From Methanobacterium_B sp963703015 (GTDB lineage: Archaea; Methanobacteriota; Methanobacteria; Methanobacteriales; Methanobacteriaceae), in assembly GCA_963703015.1 (NCBI GenBank), contig OY969779.1, positions 1,426,001-1,490,000 on the forward strand: a stretch of 64,000 nt of DNA, in the 5' to 3' direction. Position 1 is the stretch's first letter; each line of letters begins with the position of its first letter. Of this stretch, positions 55,385 to 62,969 are shown piece after piece. The position numbers and the translations under genes are program-made. Below the pieces are notes generated by a model. That model did no database searches and was not told the DNA's origin. It saw nothing but the letters and a program-made list of their open reading frames with translations.

Positions 55385-56626
55385 TTGTATTTAAGTGATT
55401 TCATTAAAAAACCCGTACTATCTCCATCTGGAGAACAAATTGGTAAGTTGAAAGATGTGGTAGTTTCTTCTGATCATTCCTATCCAATACTAAAGGCTTT
55501 AGAAATAACTGTACCCGGAAAACAAATTAAAAATATTTCCTGGAGATGTGTAGAGAAAATTGGAAAGGAAGTGAAGCTCAACTGTACATTGGACGAAATT
55601 AAGGATTACGAAATTCAAAAACATGATGTGCTCCTTTTGAAAGATGTAATGGACAGACAAGTAGTTGATATAGAGGGTAAAAAAATAAGAAGAGTTAACG
55701 ATATTAAAATATCCCCTACTAATGGACATTACCATGTAATTGGCGTTGATATAGGAGTTAATGGTATTTTAAGGAGATTAGGCCTGAATCGTATTGTTAA
55801 ATCTTTGGGAATCACTTCAACTGAAGATCTCATTTCTTGGAGGGACATTGATCCTGTGGAGAGTGATTACTCCAAGGTGAAACTGAAGGTTCCTAAACAG
55901 AAAATAAAAAAACTTCACCCTGCAGACATGGCAGAAATTGTCGATCAATTAGGACTTAATGAATCATTAAATATTCTAAACTCCTTGGATGATGAATCTG
56001 CAGCAGATACTTTGGAAGAAGTATCTCCAGAAAGGCAGGTATCTATTTTAGAGGGAATGGATAGTCAGAGGGCTGCAGAGATTTTGGATGAGATGTCACC
56101 AGACGATGCAGCAGATGTGCTTGCTGATCTCCCTGAAGAAAAGGCAGAAGAGCTTTTGGACCTAATGGAACCTGAAGAATCCAATGATCTTCGAAAATTA
56201 CTCAGATACCCTGAAAACACTGCTGGGGGTATAATGACAACGGAATTTGCCTATGTTAATCAGGGGTTAACTGTTAAAGAAGTTTTGGACTCCCTGAGAA
56301 AAATGGCTGCAGATGTTGAAACCATTTATTATGTATACGTCATTTCATTGAAAGGTGATTTAGTAGGTGTTCTGTCTTTGAGAGATATACTACTTTCAAA
56401 TCCTGAAACAAGGGTTACAGAAATAATGCACACTCACATTATTAAGGCAGATGTACTGGAAGATCAGCATGAAGTTGCACAAACAATTGCCAAGTACAAT
56501 CTCTTAGCACTTCCTGTGGTTGAGGACGAAACCAAATTAAGGGGTATCATAACTGTTGATGACGCCATCGATATTGTTCTTCCCACAGCTTGGAAAAAGA
56601 GAGTTCCCCGCATGTTTGGCCGATGA
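55385..56626 (+). CDS. PRC-barrel + MgtE-N + CBS-pair regulatory protein
   Basis: Soluble protein of 413 residues. Two PRC-barrel-like halves occupy about residues 1-160 (LSPSGEQIGKLKDVV... and DIEGKKIRRVNDIKI). Then come MgtE N-domain helical repeats (LHPADMAEIVDQL...), the YPENTAGGIMTTEF MgtE signature near 277, and two CBS domains to the end. The MgtE transmembrane channel domain is absent. Start is TTG 55385 with GGGAGGTGAG at perfect spacing. The adjacent gene, 9 bp on, encodes an NRAMP-type carrier, so the sensor probably gates or modulates it. A Mg or ATP-sensing role is inferred from MgtE. Confidence 0.87.
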   Translation: MYLSDFIKKPVLSPSGEQIGKLKDVVVSSDHSYPILKALEITVPGKQIKNISWRCVEKIGKEVKLNCTLDEIKDYEIQKHDVLLLKDVMDRQVVDIEGKKIRRVNDIKISPTNGHYHVIGVDIGVNGILRRLGLNRIVKSLGITSTEDLISWRDIDPVESDYSKVKLKVPKQKIKKLHPADMAEIVDQLGLNESLNILNSLDDESAADTLEEVSPERQVSILEGMDSQRAAEILDEMSPDDAADVLADLPEEKAEELLDLMEPEESNDLRKLLRYPENTAGGIMTTEFAYVNQGLTVKEVLDSLRKMAADVETIYYVYVISLKGDLVGVLSLRDILLSNPETRVTEIMHTHIIKADVLEDQHEVAQTIAKYNLLALPVVEDETKLRGIITVDDAIDIVLPTAWKKRVPRMFGR

Positions 56627-56635
56627 GGTGGTCCC

Positions 56636-57892
56636 ATGGATGTTAAAGTGTTTAGTAGGTTATTTAAGAGCCCTATCTTTTTGAGCATAATTATTTTTCT
56701 ATCTGTAATGGGTCCTGGTATTATCACAGCAAACGTGGACAACGATGCTGGTGGTATAACCACCTATTCCCTTGCTGGAGCACAGTTTGGTTACAATCTT
56801 CTATGGTTATTTATTCCAATGATCATAGCATTAGCTGTTATTCAGGAAATGGGAGTTAGAATGGGAATAGTTTCAGGTAAGGGCCTGGCTGATCTCATTC
56901 GTGAAAAAGTGGGTATCAAGATCACATTTTTAATGATGATTGCCCTGTTACTGGCCAACTTTGGGAATGTATTAGCAGAATTTTCAGGAATTGCAGTGAG
57001 TGCCGGTATTTTTGGAGTACCTAAATTCTTTGCACTGCCGATTGCGGCATTATTTGTGTGGCTGCTTGTGGTTAAAGGGACATATAAAAGTGTTGAAAAG
57101 GTATTTTTACTGGCTTCTTGTCTCTACTTCTCCTATATAATAGCAGGATTTCTCGCAGGTCCTGATTGGGGACTGGCAGCTAAAAGTCTTATCATGCCTC
57201 AGATAAGTCTGAGTACGGCTTACATAACCATGGTTATTGGTATGGTTGGTACAACCATAGCTCCTTGGATGATGTTTTATATACAATCCTCTGTTGTTGA
57301 AAAGGGGATAAGCCTGAAGAATTTGAAGTATTCAAAATTAGATGCTGTGTTTGGAGCAATTATTGTTAACATAGTGGCATTTTTCATTGTTCTGTCATGT
57401 GCTGCCACTCTTTATTCTAGTGGAGTACAAGTTTCCAATGTTGCAGATGTTTCAAACGCTCTGGTACCATTGGCTGGACAATATGCGGGCATACTGTTTG
57501 CATTTGGATTTTTGAATGCTTCACTATTTGCAGCGAGTATTCTTCCACTTTCAACTGCATACTATGTTTGTGAAAGTTTAGGTTTTGAAGCAGGTGTTTC
57601 TAAGGGTTTCAGGGAAGCTCCTGTTTTTCATGGTTTATACCTTGGCCTCATAGTACTGGCTGTTATAATTATAATGTTCCCAAATGTGCCACTCCTAAGC
57701 ATACTGTACCTGTCACAGGTTGCTAATGGACTGTTACTGCCATTCGTGTTAATATTAATGCTTTTAATAATTAACGACAAAAAGGTTATGGGGGACTATG
57801 TCAATTCTAAACTATTCAACTTCATATCCATAACAACTGCAGTTATTGTGATGGGCTTAAGTATTGGTTTGGTAATCACCATGCTAATGTAA
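56636..57892 (+). CDS. NRAMP-family divalent metal transporter, atypical metal site
   Basis: Membrane protein of 418 residues with about 11 helices. Helix 1 begins SVMGPGIITANVDNDAGG (24-40), so the canonical DPGN motif is replaced by DNDAGG. In helix 6 the canonical AMPH becomes IAPW (208-211): the metal-coordinating Met is Ala and His is Trp. These changes match NRAMP-related carriers thought to move magnesium or other hard cations rather than Mn/Fe. GAGGTGGTCCC precedes ATG. Cotranscribed with the MgtE-N/CBS sensor 9 bp upstream. Substrate is inferred. Confidence 0.83.
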   Translation: MDVKVFSRLFKSPIFLSIIIFLSVMGPGIITANVDNDAGGITTYSLAGAQFGYNLLWLFIPMIIALAVIQEMGVRMGIVSGKGLADLIREKVGIKITFLMMIALLLANFGNVLAEFSGIAVSAGIFGVPKFFALPIAALFVWLLVVKGTYKSVEKVFLLASCLYFSYIIAGFLAGPDWGLAAKSLIMPQISLSTAYITMVIGMVGTTIAPWMMFYIQSSVVEKGISLKNLKYSKLDAVFGAIIVNIVAFFIVLSCAATLYSSGVQVSNVADVSNALVPLAGQYAGILFAFGFLNASLFAASILPLSTAYYVCESLGFEAGVSKGFREAPVFHGLYLGLIVLAVIIIMFPNVPLLSILYLSQVANGLLLPFVLILMLLIINDKKVMGDYVNSKLFNFISITTAVIVMGLSIGLVITMLM

Positions 57893-57919
57893 AAATAGGA
57901 ATAATGGAAAATAGGAATA

Positions 57920-58513
57920 TTAAACAAGTTTTCCAGTTATGACAACAATTTCTTCGAAGAAACATTTTTCTTTGGCAGTTATTTCTGCCTGGAAACCAAT
58001 ATCTCTCAACCTCTGGAGGGTTTTTTCATTGTCTGCCAATGAAGATTGAACCATCTGGATCCTTCCTTCATTTTTAAGAACATCCTTTACACCATCTAAA
58101 AACGCGTCAATGGTGTCTCTACCATCTAAACCACCATCAAATGCAGGGTTGATTTCTCCCTCCAATTTTTCTTCCTCTGAAGTTGGAAGGTAGGGAGTGT
58201 TAAACAGTACTACATCAAATTTTTCATCCTTAACAGGTTCAAATAGATTTCCTTCCCTTAATTCCACGTTATAGGCATGGTTGGTTATCACATTTTTAAG
58301 GGTACAGTTAATCGCAGCTTTATTAATGTCAGTAGCAATCACTTTTCTGGAATTTTGTGATGCACAAATTGCAATCAATCCAGTTCCAGTCCCAATTTCA
58401 AGTACTTCATCCCTGCGACTAAGTTCCAAGTTTTCTGCAAACAAAAAAGTATCTTCAGCTGGTTCGTAAACTTCTTCGTTTGTATAGATGGTTATTCCTT
58501 TGTATTCAATCAT
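57920..58513 (-). CDS. HemK2-like class I methyltransferase
   Basis: SAM methyltransferase of 197 residues. Motif I is EIGTGTGLIAI (39-49) and the glutamine-methylation motif is NTPY (105-108), which in HemK2/PrmC relatives is NPPY. It probably modifies the glutamine of the release factor aRF1 GGQ or a related target. The frame continues upstream to 58588, but AAGGTAATT before ATG 58513 and the family start set this position. Last gene of the rpl21e-rpo4-DUF655-ksgA run, after two unexpected genes. Confidence 0.87.
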   Translation of the reverse strand: MIEYKGITIYTNEEVYEPAEDTFLFAENLELSRRDEVLEIGTGTGLIAICASQNSRKVIATDINKAAINCTLKNVITNHAYNVELREGNLFEPVKDEKFDVVLFNTPYLPTSEEEKLEGEINPAFDGGLDGRDTIDAFLDGVKDVLKNEGRIQMVQSSLADNEKTLQRLRDIGFQAEITAKEKCFFEEIVVITGKLV

Positions 58514-58553
58514 TTTAATTACCTTAAATTCATTTTTAGATTCATTGGTTTGA

Positions 58554-58838
58554 TCATAGTTGAGTGATGTAGTAACCACCAGAATCATTTTTTCTAATTT
58601 CTATGATATCTCCAACTTCCAAATTATCCCATGATATATAATAATGGTCATGTGGTCGGTCTGGCCCTCTGCATGTGCAGGGATATGATTTTATCTCTCG
58701 TTCCAGACTTATATCTCCATCTGAGAGGGTAAAAGATGACTTTGGGAAGTATGATAATTTAGATTTTAATATGAAAATAAATCCATTATCAGATTCTTTT
58801 TTAGATATTTTCCTGGAGTAACTCTTTAAGGTTTTCAT
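58554..58838 (-). CDS. Hypothetical protein with CxC...HxH motif
   Basis: Protein of 94 residues, not recognised. It is basic at the start (KSYSRKISKK) and predicted beta-rich. A short SYPCTCRGPDRPHDHYYIS stretch (52-70) puts two cysteines and two histidines close together, a possible metal site. It starts 4 bp inside the preceding AhpD-like gene (58835-58838 shared), so the two are translationally coupled. Lies between ksgA and hemK2, interrupting a conserved cluster. Function unknown. Confidence 0.6.
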   Translation of the reverse strand: MKTLKSYSRKISKKESDNGFIFILKSKLSYFPKSSFTLSDGDISLEREIKSYPCTCRGPDRPHDHYYISWDNLEVGDIIEIRKNDSGGYYITQL

Positions 58839-59155
58839 GGTCCCTCAAAATGATTTTCAAATCCTTTCACAGCTTTCGGTAAACATTCCATAACAGATGC
58901 AAGTCCAGAATGATGTAAATTTAATACAACCGCACCCAAAACCTCTTCACGACTGGCACCTTCAATTTTTGCCATTGAAGCATGTAACTGAACCCCCGTA
59001 GGGTTTCTGTTGGCTGTTTGTATTGCAATATTTAATAACTGCTTAGTTTTATTGTCAATACCCTTCAATGATTTTTGTGTTTCAACAAGTTCACCTAAGC
59101 TAGCTGCAAGTTCTGGAAATTCCTGTTTCAAAATTTCAAATGGATTTTCATTCAT
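58835..59155 (-). CDS. Carboxymuconolactone decarboxylase/AhpD-like protein lacking CxxC
   Basis: Alpha-helical CMD/AhpD-fold protein of 106 residues. In redox-active members the central helix has CxxCxxxH; here the matching place reads NPTGVQLH (51-58), so both cysteines are lost while the histidine remains. It is therefore unlikely to be a disulfide reductase. The frame extends to 59170, but ATGGTGAAGGTA before ATG 59155 is the better ribosome site. Follows ksgA on the same strand after 31 bp and overlaps the hypothetical gene at its end. Confidence 0.78.
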   Translation of the reverse strand: MNENPFEILKQEFPELAASLGELVETQKSLKGIDNKTKQLLNIAIQTANRNPTGVQLHASMAKIEGASREEVLGAVVLNLHHSGLASVMECLPKAVKGFENHFEGP

Positions 59156-59186
59156 TACCTTCACCATCATCTAAGTAAACATAATG

Positions 59187-60008
59187 TTAAACCAAGTTCT
59201 TAATATCACCAGAAATTTTTAAGAGATCCTCTGGACTCATTTTAAAAACTCTGTCATTCATCATAGTTTGATCCAATTGGGATATGATAGTTTTCAATTC
59301 TGATTTGTCCATGTCCCCTATTTCATGATATGAATCAATAAGGGCATTTCTGATCTTCTTTTTTTTGTGTTGAAACATTGCCCTTGTTACATCAACGAAG
59401 AATGGATCGATATCAACATCAATTTTGGGTTGCATTTTAATAACTGCCGATGCTACCTTTGGTTTAGGGAAGAAATCATTTTCAGAAACTTGGAAGAGTA
59501 TTTCCACTTCTGAATAGAGGTACATCATCACAGATAATCGTGAATAATTTCTATCTCCAGGCAAAGCAACCATTCTCTGGGCAAATTCTTTTTGATACAT
59601 CAAAACTGCCATCTCAAACGGATTTTCAAGTATTTTAAATGTTATTGGCGATGATATTTGATAAGGTAAGTTTGAAACGACTTTGTTTACTGAGGGTAGA
59701 TCCATTTTGGTTGCATCTTCCACAATCACTTCAACGTTGTCTAATTCCAACTGTTCCAGACGCTTCCTTAAAACATTTGCAACTTTCCGATCCTGTTCAA
59801 CGGCATATACTTTACCGGCATGTTTAGCCAGTGGAATGGTTAATGTTCCTATCCCTGCACCTATCTCAAGTACGCTGTCATTTTTTGAAAGTTCAGATCT
59901 TTGAATGATTTTTGATAAAACATCGGGATTTACTAGATAATTTTGTCCTTTACGCTTATCAAGTTTTATACCGTTCTGTTTCAGAATTCTGAGGGTCTCA
60001 GACAACAT
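59187..60008 (-). CDS. ksgA: 16S rRNA dimethyladenosine transferase (KsgA/Dim1)
   Basis: Dimethylates two adjacent adenines in the 3' helix of 16S rRNA, a late small-subunit maturation step. 273 residues. LDKRKGQNYLVNPDVL (16-31), SAM motif EIGAGIGTLTIPLAKHAGKVYAVEQD (47-72), and catalytic SNLPYQISSPI (112-122) are all present. AGGAGTTAAACTTAT precedes the ATG. Part of the classical archaeal gene run with DUF655 just upstream. Confidence 0.96.
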   Translation of the reverse strand: MLSETLRILKQNGIKLDKRKGQNYLVNPDVLSKIIQRSELSKNDSVLEIGAGIGTLTIPLAKHAGKVYAVEQDRKVANVLRKRLEQLELDNVEVIVEDATKMDLPSVNKVVSNLPYQISSPITFKILENPFEMAVLMYQKEFAQRMVALPGDRNYSRLSVMMYLYSEVEILFQVSENDFFPKPKVASAVIKMQPKIDVDIDPFFVDVTRAMFQHKKKKIRNALIDSYHEIGDMDKSELKTIISQLDQTMMNDRVFKMSPEDLLKISGDIKNLV

Positions 60009-60098
60009 ATAAGTTTAACTCCTAAAAAAAATTATTATAATCATTATAAATTGAAAAAATACATTTTAAACAATATAAAAAAAATAGATACGGAGATA

Positions 60099-60683
60099 TT
60101 AATGGCCCTTCGGGGGCTTAGGCGGTCTGGTGAAGAGTATGTATTTCATTTTTCCTCTTCTATCTCCTGCTGCTTCCAGTTCCATGTGAACACGTTTTGA
60201 AATCAGCTTAACAGGATCCGCTAGCATGGGTACACGTGTTTTGATATCTTCAAAGCTGGTAAATTTTGATTCTTTAGTAGCATTGATAATATCCCACATG
60301 TGTTTTTTACCAATTCCGGGAAGAAGTTCAAGCTGGTGTAACCTGGTTGATATTGGGCCAGCTTCATTGAAAAATTCAACAAATTTGGCTTCCTTTTCTT
60401 TGATTATTTCTTCGATAACATAATCCAGCTCCACCCTTGAAGTTGCGGTGAGTTTATCGTACATCAGCCTGCTGTTAACGCGGGCTATTTTATCTCTTTT
60501 ACCTGCACCGATGTAAACTCTTTCATGGATGTCTAGTTGAATCCTTTCTTTAGGAATCAATTCAAGAAGTGTAAATTCTTCTGTTCCTACGGCTTGAGCT
60601 ATAGGTTTTCTTTTAAATGAAGGTTTTCCTTCCTTGACGTAACCTAAAGGAAGAAAATCAAGGATAATTGCATTATCTTCCAT
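60099..60683 (-). CDS. DUF655 family RNA-binding-like protein
   Basis: Archaeal DUF655 protein, 194 residues. Starts MEDNAIILDFLPLGY and has a helix-hairpin-helix-like LELLPGIGKKHMWDIINA near 133. The family contains a nucleic-acid-binding OB/HhH combination and always sits beside ksgA and rpo4 genes, suggesting a role in RNA or ribosome metabolism. The frame extends to 60725, but GGGTGGTTTATA before ATG 60683 and the family start fix it. C-terminus is proline/lysine-rich. Confidence 0.9.
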   Translation of the reverse strand: MEDNAIILDFLPLGYVKEGKPSFKRKPIAQAVGTEEFTLLELIPKERIQLDIHERVYIGAGKRDKIARVNSRLMYDKLTATSRVELDYVIEEIIKEKEAKFVEFFNEAGPISTRLHQLELLPGIGKKHMWDIINATKESKFTSFEDIKTRVPMLADPVKLISKRVHMELEAAGDRRGKMKYILFTRPPKPPKGH

Positions 60684-60749
60684 TATAAACCACCCGGATG
60701 GTATATTAGGGACCCGTGGGTCCAATTCTGATCAGATGCTGAATCCAAT

Positions 60750-61082
60750 CTATTCTCTGTATTTGTTCACAATTTCAAGAATTTGTTCCAATTCTTCCTT
60801 TTTATGTGAACCCCTTTCCTTTGCAAATATCAGTCTGAGATCCGCCATATCAACAGGCATCAGATCTGCAATTTTTATGGCTTGGGTTTGTTTAATGAGT
60901 TCTTCTAACTCCTTAACGAGTTCTATAGATTTATCAGCATCGAGTTTTGAAAATTTGTTAACGTGTTCAATGGCTAAGTTCTGTTCGTATGTTGCTTCAT
61001 ACGAGTCAGAAATTTCATCGAGCATATCCTTGGCTTTTGCAATAGTGATGGGTTCTGTTTCTATTACTTTTTTTCCAATCAT
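60750..61082 (-). CDS. rpo4: RNA polymerase subunit Rpo4 (RpoF)
   Basis: Stalk subunit of archaeal RNA polymerase, homologue of eukaryal Rpb4, acting with Rpo7 to bind nascent RNA and aid open complex formation. 110 residues, mostly helical, with the typical MIGKKVIETEPITIAKAKDML start and a C-terminal HRDC-like part (ADLMPVDMADLRLIFAKE). ATG 61082 lies just after the rpl21e stop; AAGAGTGATTC serves both. Gene pair rpl21e-rpo4 is conserved in archaea. Confidence 0.94.
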   Translation of the reverse strand: MIGKKVIETEPITIAKAKDMLDEISDSYEATYEQNLAIEHVNKFSKLDADKSIELVKELEELIKQTQAIKIADLMPVDMADLRLIFAKERGSHKKEELEQILEIVNKYRE

Positions 61083-61087
61083 CAGAA

Positions 61088-61381
61088 TCACTCTTGCATT
61101 TTAAGATGTTCTGGTCTGATTATTAGTTTTTTAGGTTTGTTCCCATCATTTATTTCTACAATATAAGCATTTCCTCTTCTTTCTCCCACTTTACCAGTTT
61201 TTCCATGGAAACGTGGGTGTGGTTGGCCCTTATGGATACTTGGGTCGATGATTATATGTACCATATCACTTTCATCGAAAGTTTGTATCTTTTTAGTTAT
61301 TGGGTTTGTTCTTCCCGGTCTAATTGTCTTTCTAAGCTTGAAACGTGTTTTACTTCTTGAACCTTTTGATCTTTTTACCAT
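61088..61381 (-). CDS. rpl21e: 50S ribosomal protein L21e
   Basis: Archaeal/eukaryal large-subunit protein, 97 residues, very basic: MVKRSKGSRSKTRFKL at the start, then HIIIDPSIHKGQPHPRFHGKTGKVGERRGNAYIVEI, the SH3-like core. The open frame extends to 61447, but GGAGGTTAAAAAT before ATG 61381 and the family length set the start. Heads the rpl21e-rpo4-DUF655-ksgA run. Confidence 0.96.
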   Translation of the reverse strand: MVKRSKGSRSKTRFKLRKTIRPGRTNPITKKIQTFDESDMVHIIIDPSIHKGQPHPRFHGKTGKVGERRGNAYIVEINDGNKPKKLIIRPEHLKMQE

Positions 61382-61663
61382 ATTTTTAACCTCCAAAAAC
61401 CCTTGGGTATTTAAAGTTTGAGTTGACTTAACGTCACATATTATCAATATTAAACTAAAACGTTTAAATCAGATTCACTTTCCACTGATTTTGACTCATT
61501 ATCCTCAGTTCTCATTCATAATGGCACTGATTCATTTACATGAAAAATCAGATTATTTGAACTAAATTTTTACTAACAACATTGTGCTGAATATTAAATT
61601 TGCAAGGGGATGTAAATATATATTTTGATTTTTTGAAACTATATAATACTATTCATTGATGCC

Positions 61664-62887
61664 TTATATATTCACTTCCAAAACATCGAGTTGAACACAT
61701 CTTGCATTGGTTCCAAGTACTTCAGCCACACTAGGTTTACTCCTATTTTCATCTCCAGATATGAGTTCTTTGATGTACAATCCTCCTTCACATTCCAGCG
61801 TGATCTCGAAACTTTTTGGTTCCAACCAGTTATAATCAAGTTTTCTTATTTTCCTGGTCCGAATTTTGTCTGCACGTCTGTGTGAAACTCTTATTGGTGT
61901 TCTCTGGTTGATGATATCTAATGATTTAAGGGAATCTAGATTTTCGGGATCAATTTCATCGTCCACTTCCACCAATGCTTTGTAAACTTTGTAAGTATCG
62001 GTGGAAGATTGTTTTATTTCGGCCTTCCGATTTCTTGGAACATATTTCATTTCAGATATTTCCACTTTACCCTCTGCATATTTGTTCACTTCTTCAAGAA
62101 GTGTTTCAAGGTCAAGGTCTCTGATTTTAGGTTCTAGAATCTCTAGAACGAATGTTCTTCCATTGCCTAGCATTCTGACGTCAATATCTTCCCTTCCTGC
62201 ACCATGGAATTTAGCTCCAGTTCCTTTGGCAGCTTTGATCATAACGTCTGAAATGAGTTCCTCCACTGTTACAAGATACATTTTACCTGTGAAATCACAT
62301 TTTTCACATCCCCGACCTTTGCAGCGGTTGCATGGCCATTTAGTTTGTGGAATGTCCCGAACCAATTTTCTATATTTACTTTCGATAAATATTGGGTTTA
62401 TGGTGAGTTCAATCTTTCCAGATTTAAAATCCACCATAAATACGAGGTTTGGTGAGTCAAATTCAACTTCTTTGGTGAGTAATGATGAAAGTTCTTTTCC
62501 AAATTCTCTGTTAATTTCTTTTTTAATATTTTCAACATTGGCACCGAGTTTTTGATGGATGTATTCTTCCCTCTCAAGTACCTCTGGATCCACACGACAC
62601 CCCACAAGAAAATTGGAAAAATTAATATTCTCATCTTCAACGGCTTTTAGGGCCATTTGCATCATTTTATCCATATTATCGAAGAGATCATCACATATCC
62701 AGCATTTATCTTCTTGGGGATATGTTTCATCCAGATCTTCAAGGCTTTGCTTCAAGCGTTCGCCACGGATTACATTTCCAGGACCTTCGATATCCTTTGA
62801 AAAGATTCTACCTAAACAATGGTTGCAAATATTTCCCTGGGTAAGTTCCATTGTTGTAATTAATTTATCATGAATTAGAGTTTCCAT
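61664..62887 (-). CDS. pus10: tRNA pseudouridine synthase Pus10
   Basis: Makes pseudouridine at tRNA positions 54 and 55 in archaea. 407 residues. N-terminal zinc module with ICNHCLGRIF (20-29) and CWICDDLF (62-69), then a THUMP-containing region and KWPCNRCKGRGCEKCDFTG (about 184-201). The catalytic aspartate lies in FHGAGREDIDVRMLGNGRTFVLE near residue 229, matching the Pus10 signature. Follows srp54 by 82 bp on the same strand. Confidence 0.94.
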   Translation of the reverse strand: METLIHDKLITTMELTQGNICNHCLGRIFSKDIEGPGNVIRGERLKQSLEDLDETYPQEDKCWICDDLFDNMDKMMQMALKAVEDENINFSNFLVGCRVDPEVLEREEYIHQKLGANVENIKKEINREFGKELSSLLTKEVEFDSPNLVFMVDFKSGKIELTINPIFIESKYRKLVRDIPQTKWPCNRCKGRGCEKCDFTGKMYLVTVEELISDVMIKAAKGTGAKFHGAGREDIDVRMLGNGRTFVLEILEPKIRDLDLETLLEEVNKYAEGKVEISEMKYVPRNRKAEIKQSSTDTYKVYKALVEVDDEIDPENLDSLKSLDIINQRTPIRVSHRRADKIRTRKIRKLDYNWLEPKSFEITLECEGGLYIKELISGDENRSKPSVAEVLGTNARCVQLDVLEVNI

Positions 62888-62969
62888 ATTGTATCATTCC
62901 GTAATTGCAGTATTCTACTATTGAATTAAAAAATAGATCCGCCAATAAAATTGATTTAAGATGAGATGT

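Noticed and set aside
61448..61663. AAATCAG-N12-CTGATTT inverted repeat and CTGA words in the spacer before rpl21e
   Set aside because: Considered as a C/D guide RNA or operator; boxes do not fit consensus and the arms are low-complexity. Left as plain promoter spacer.
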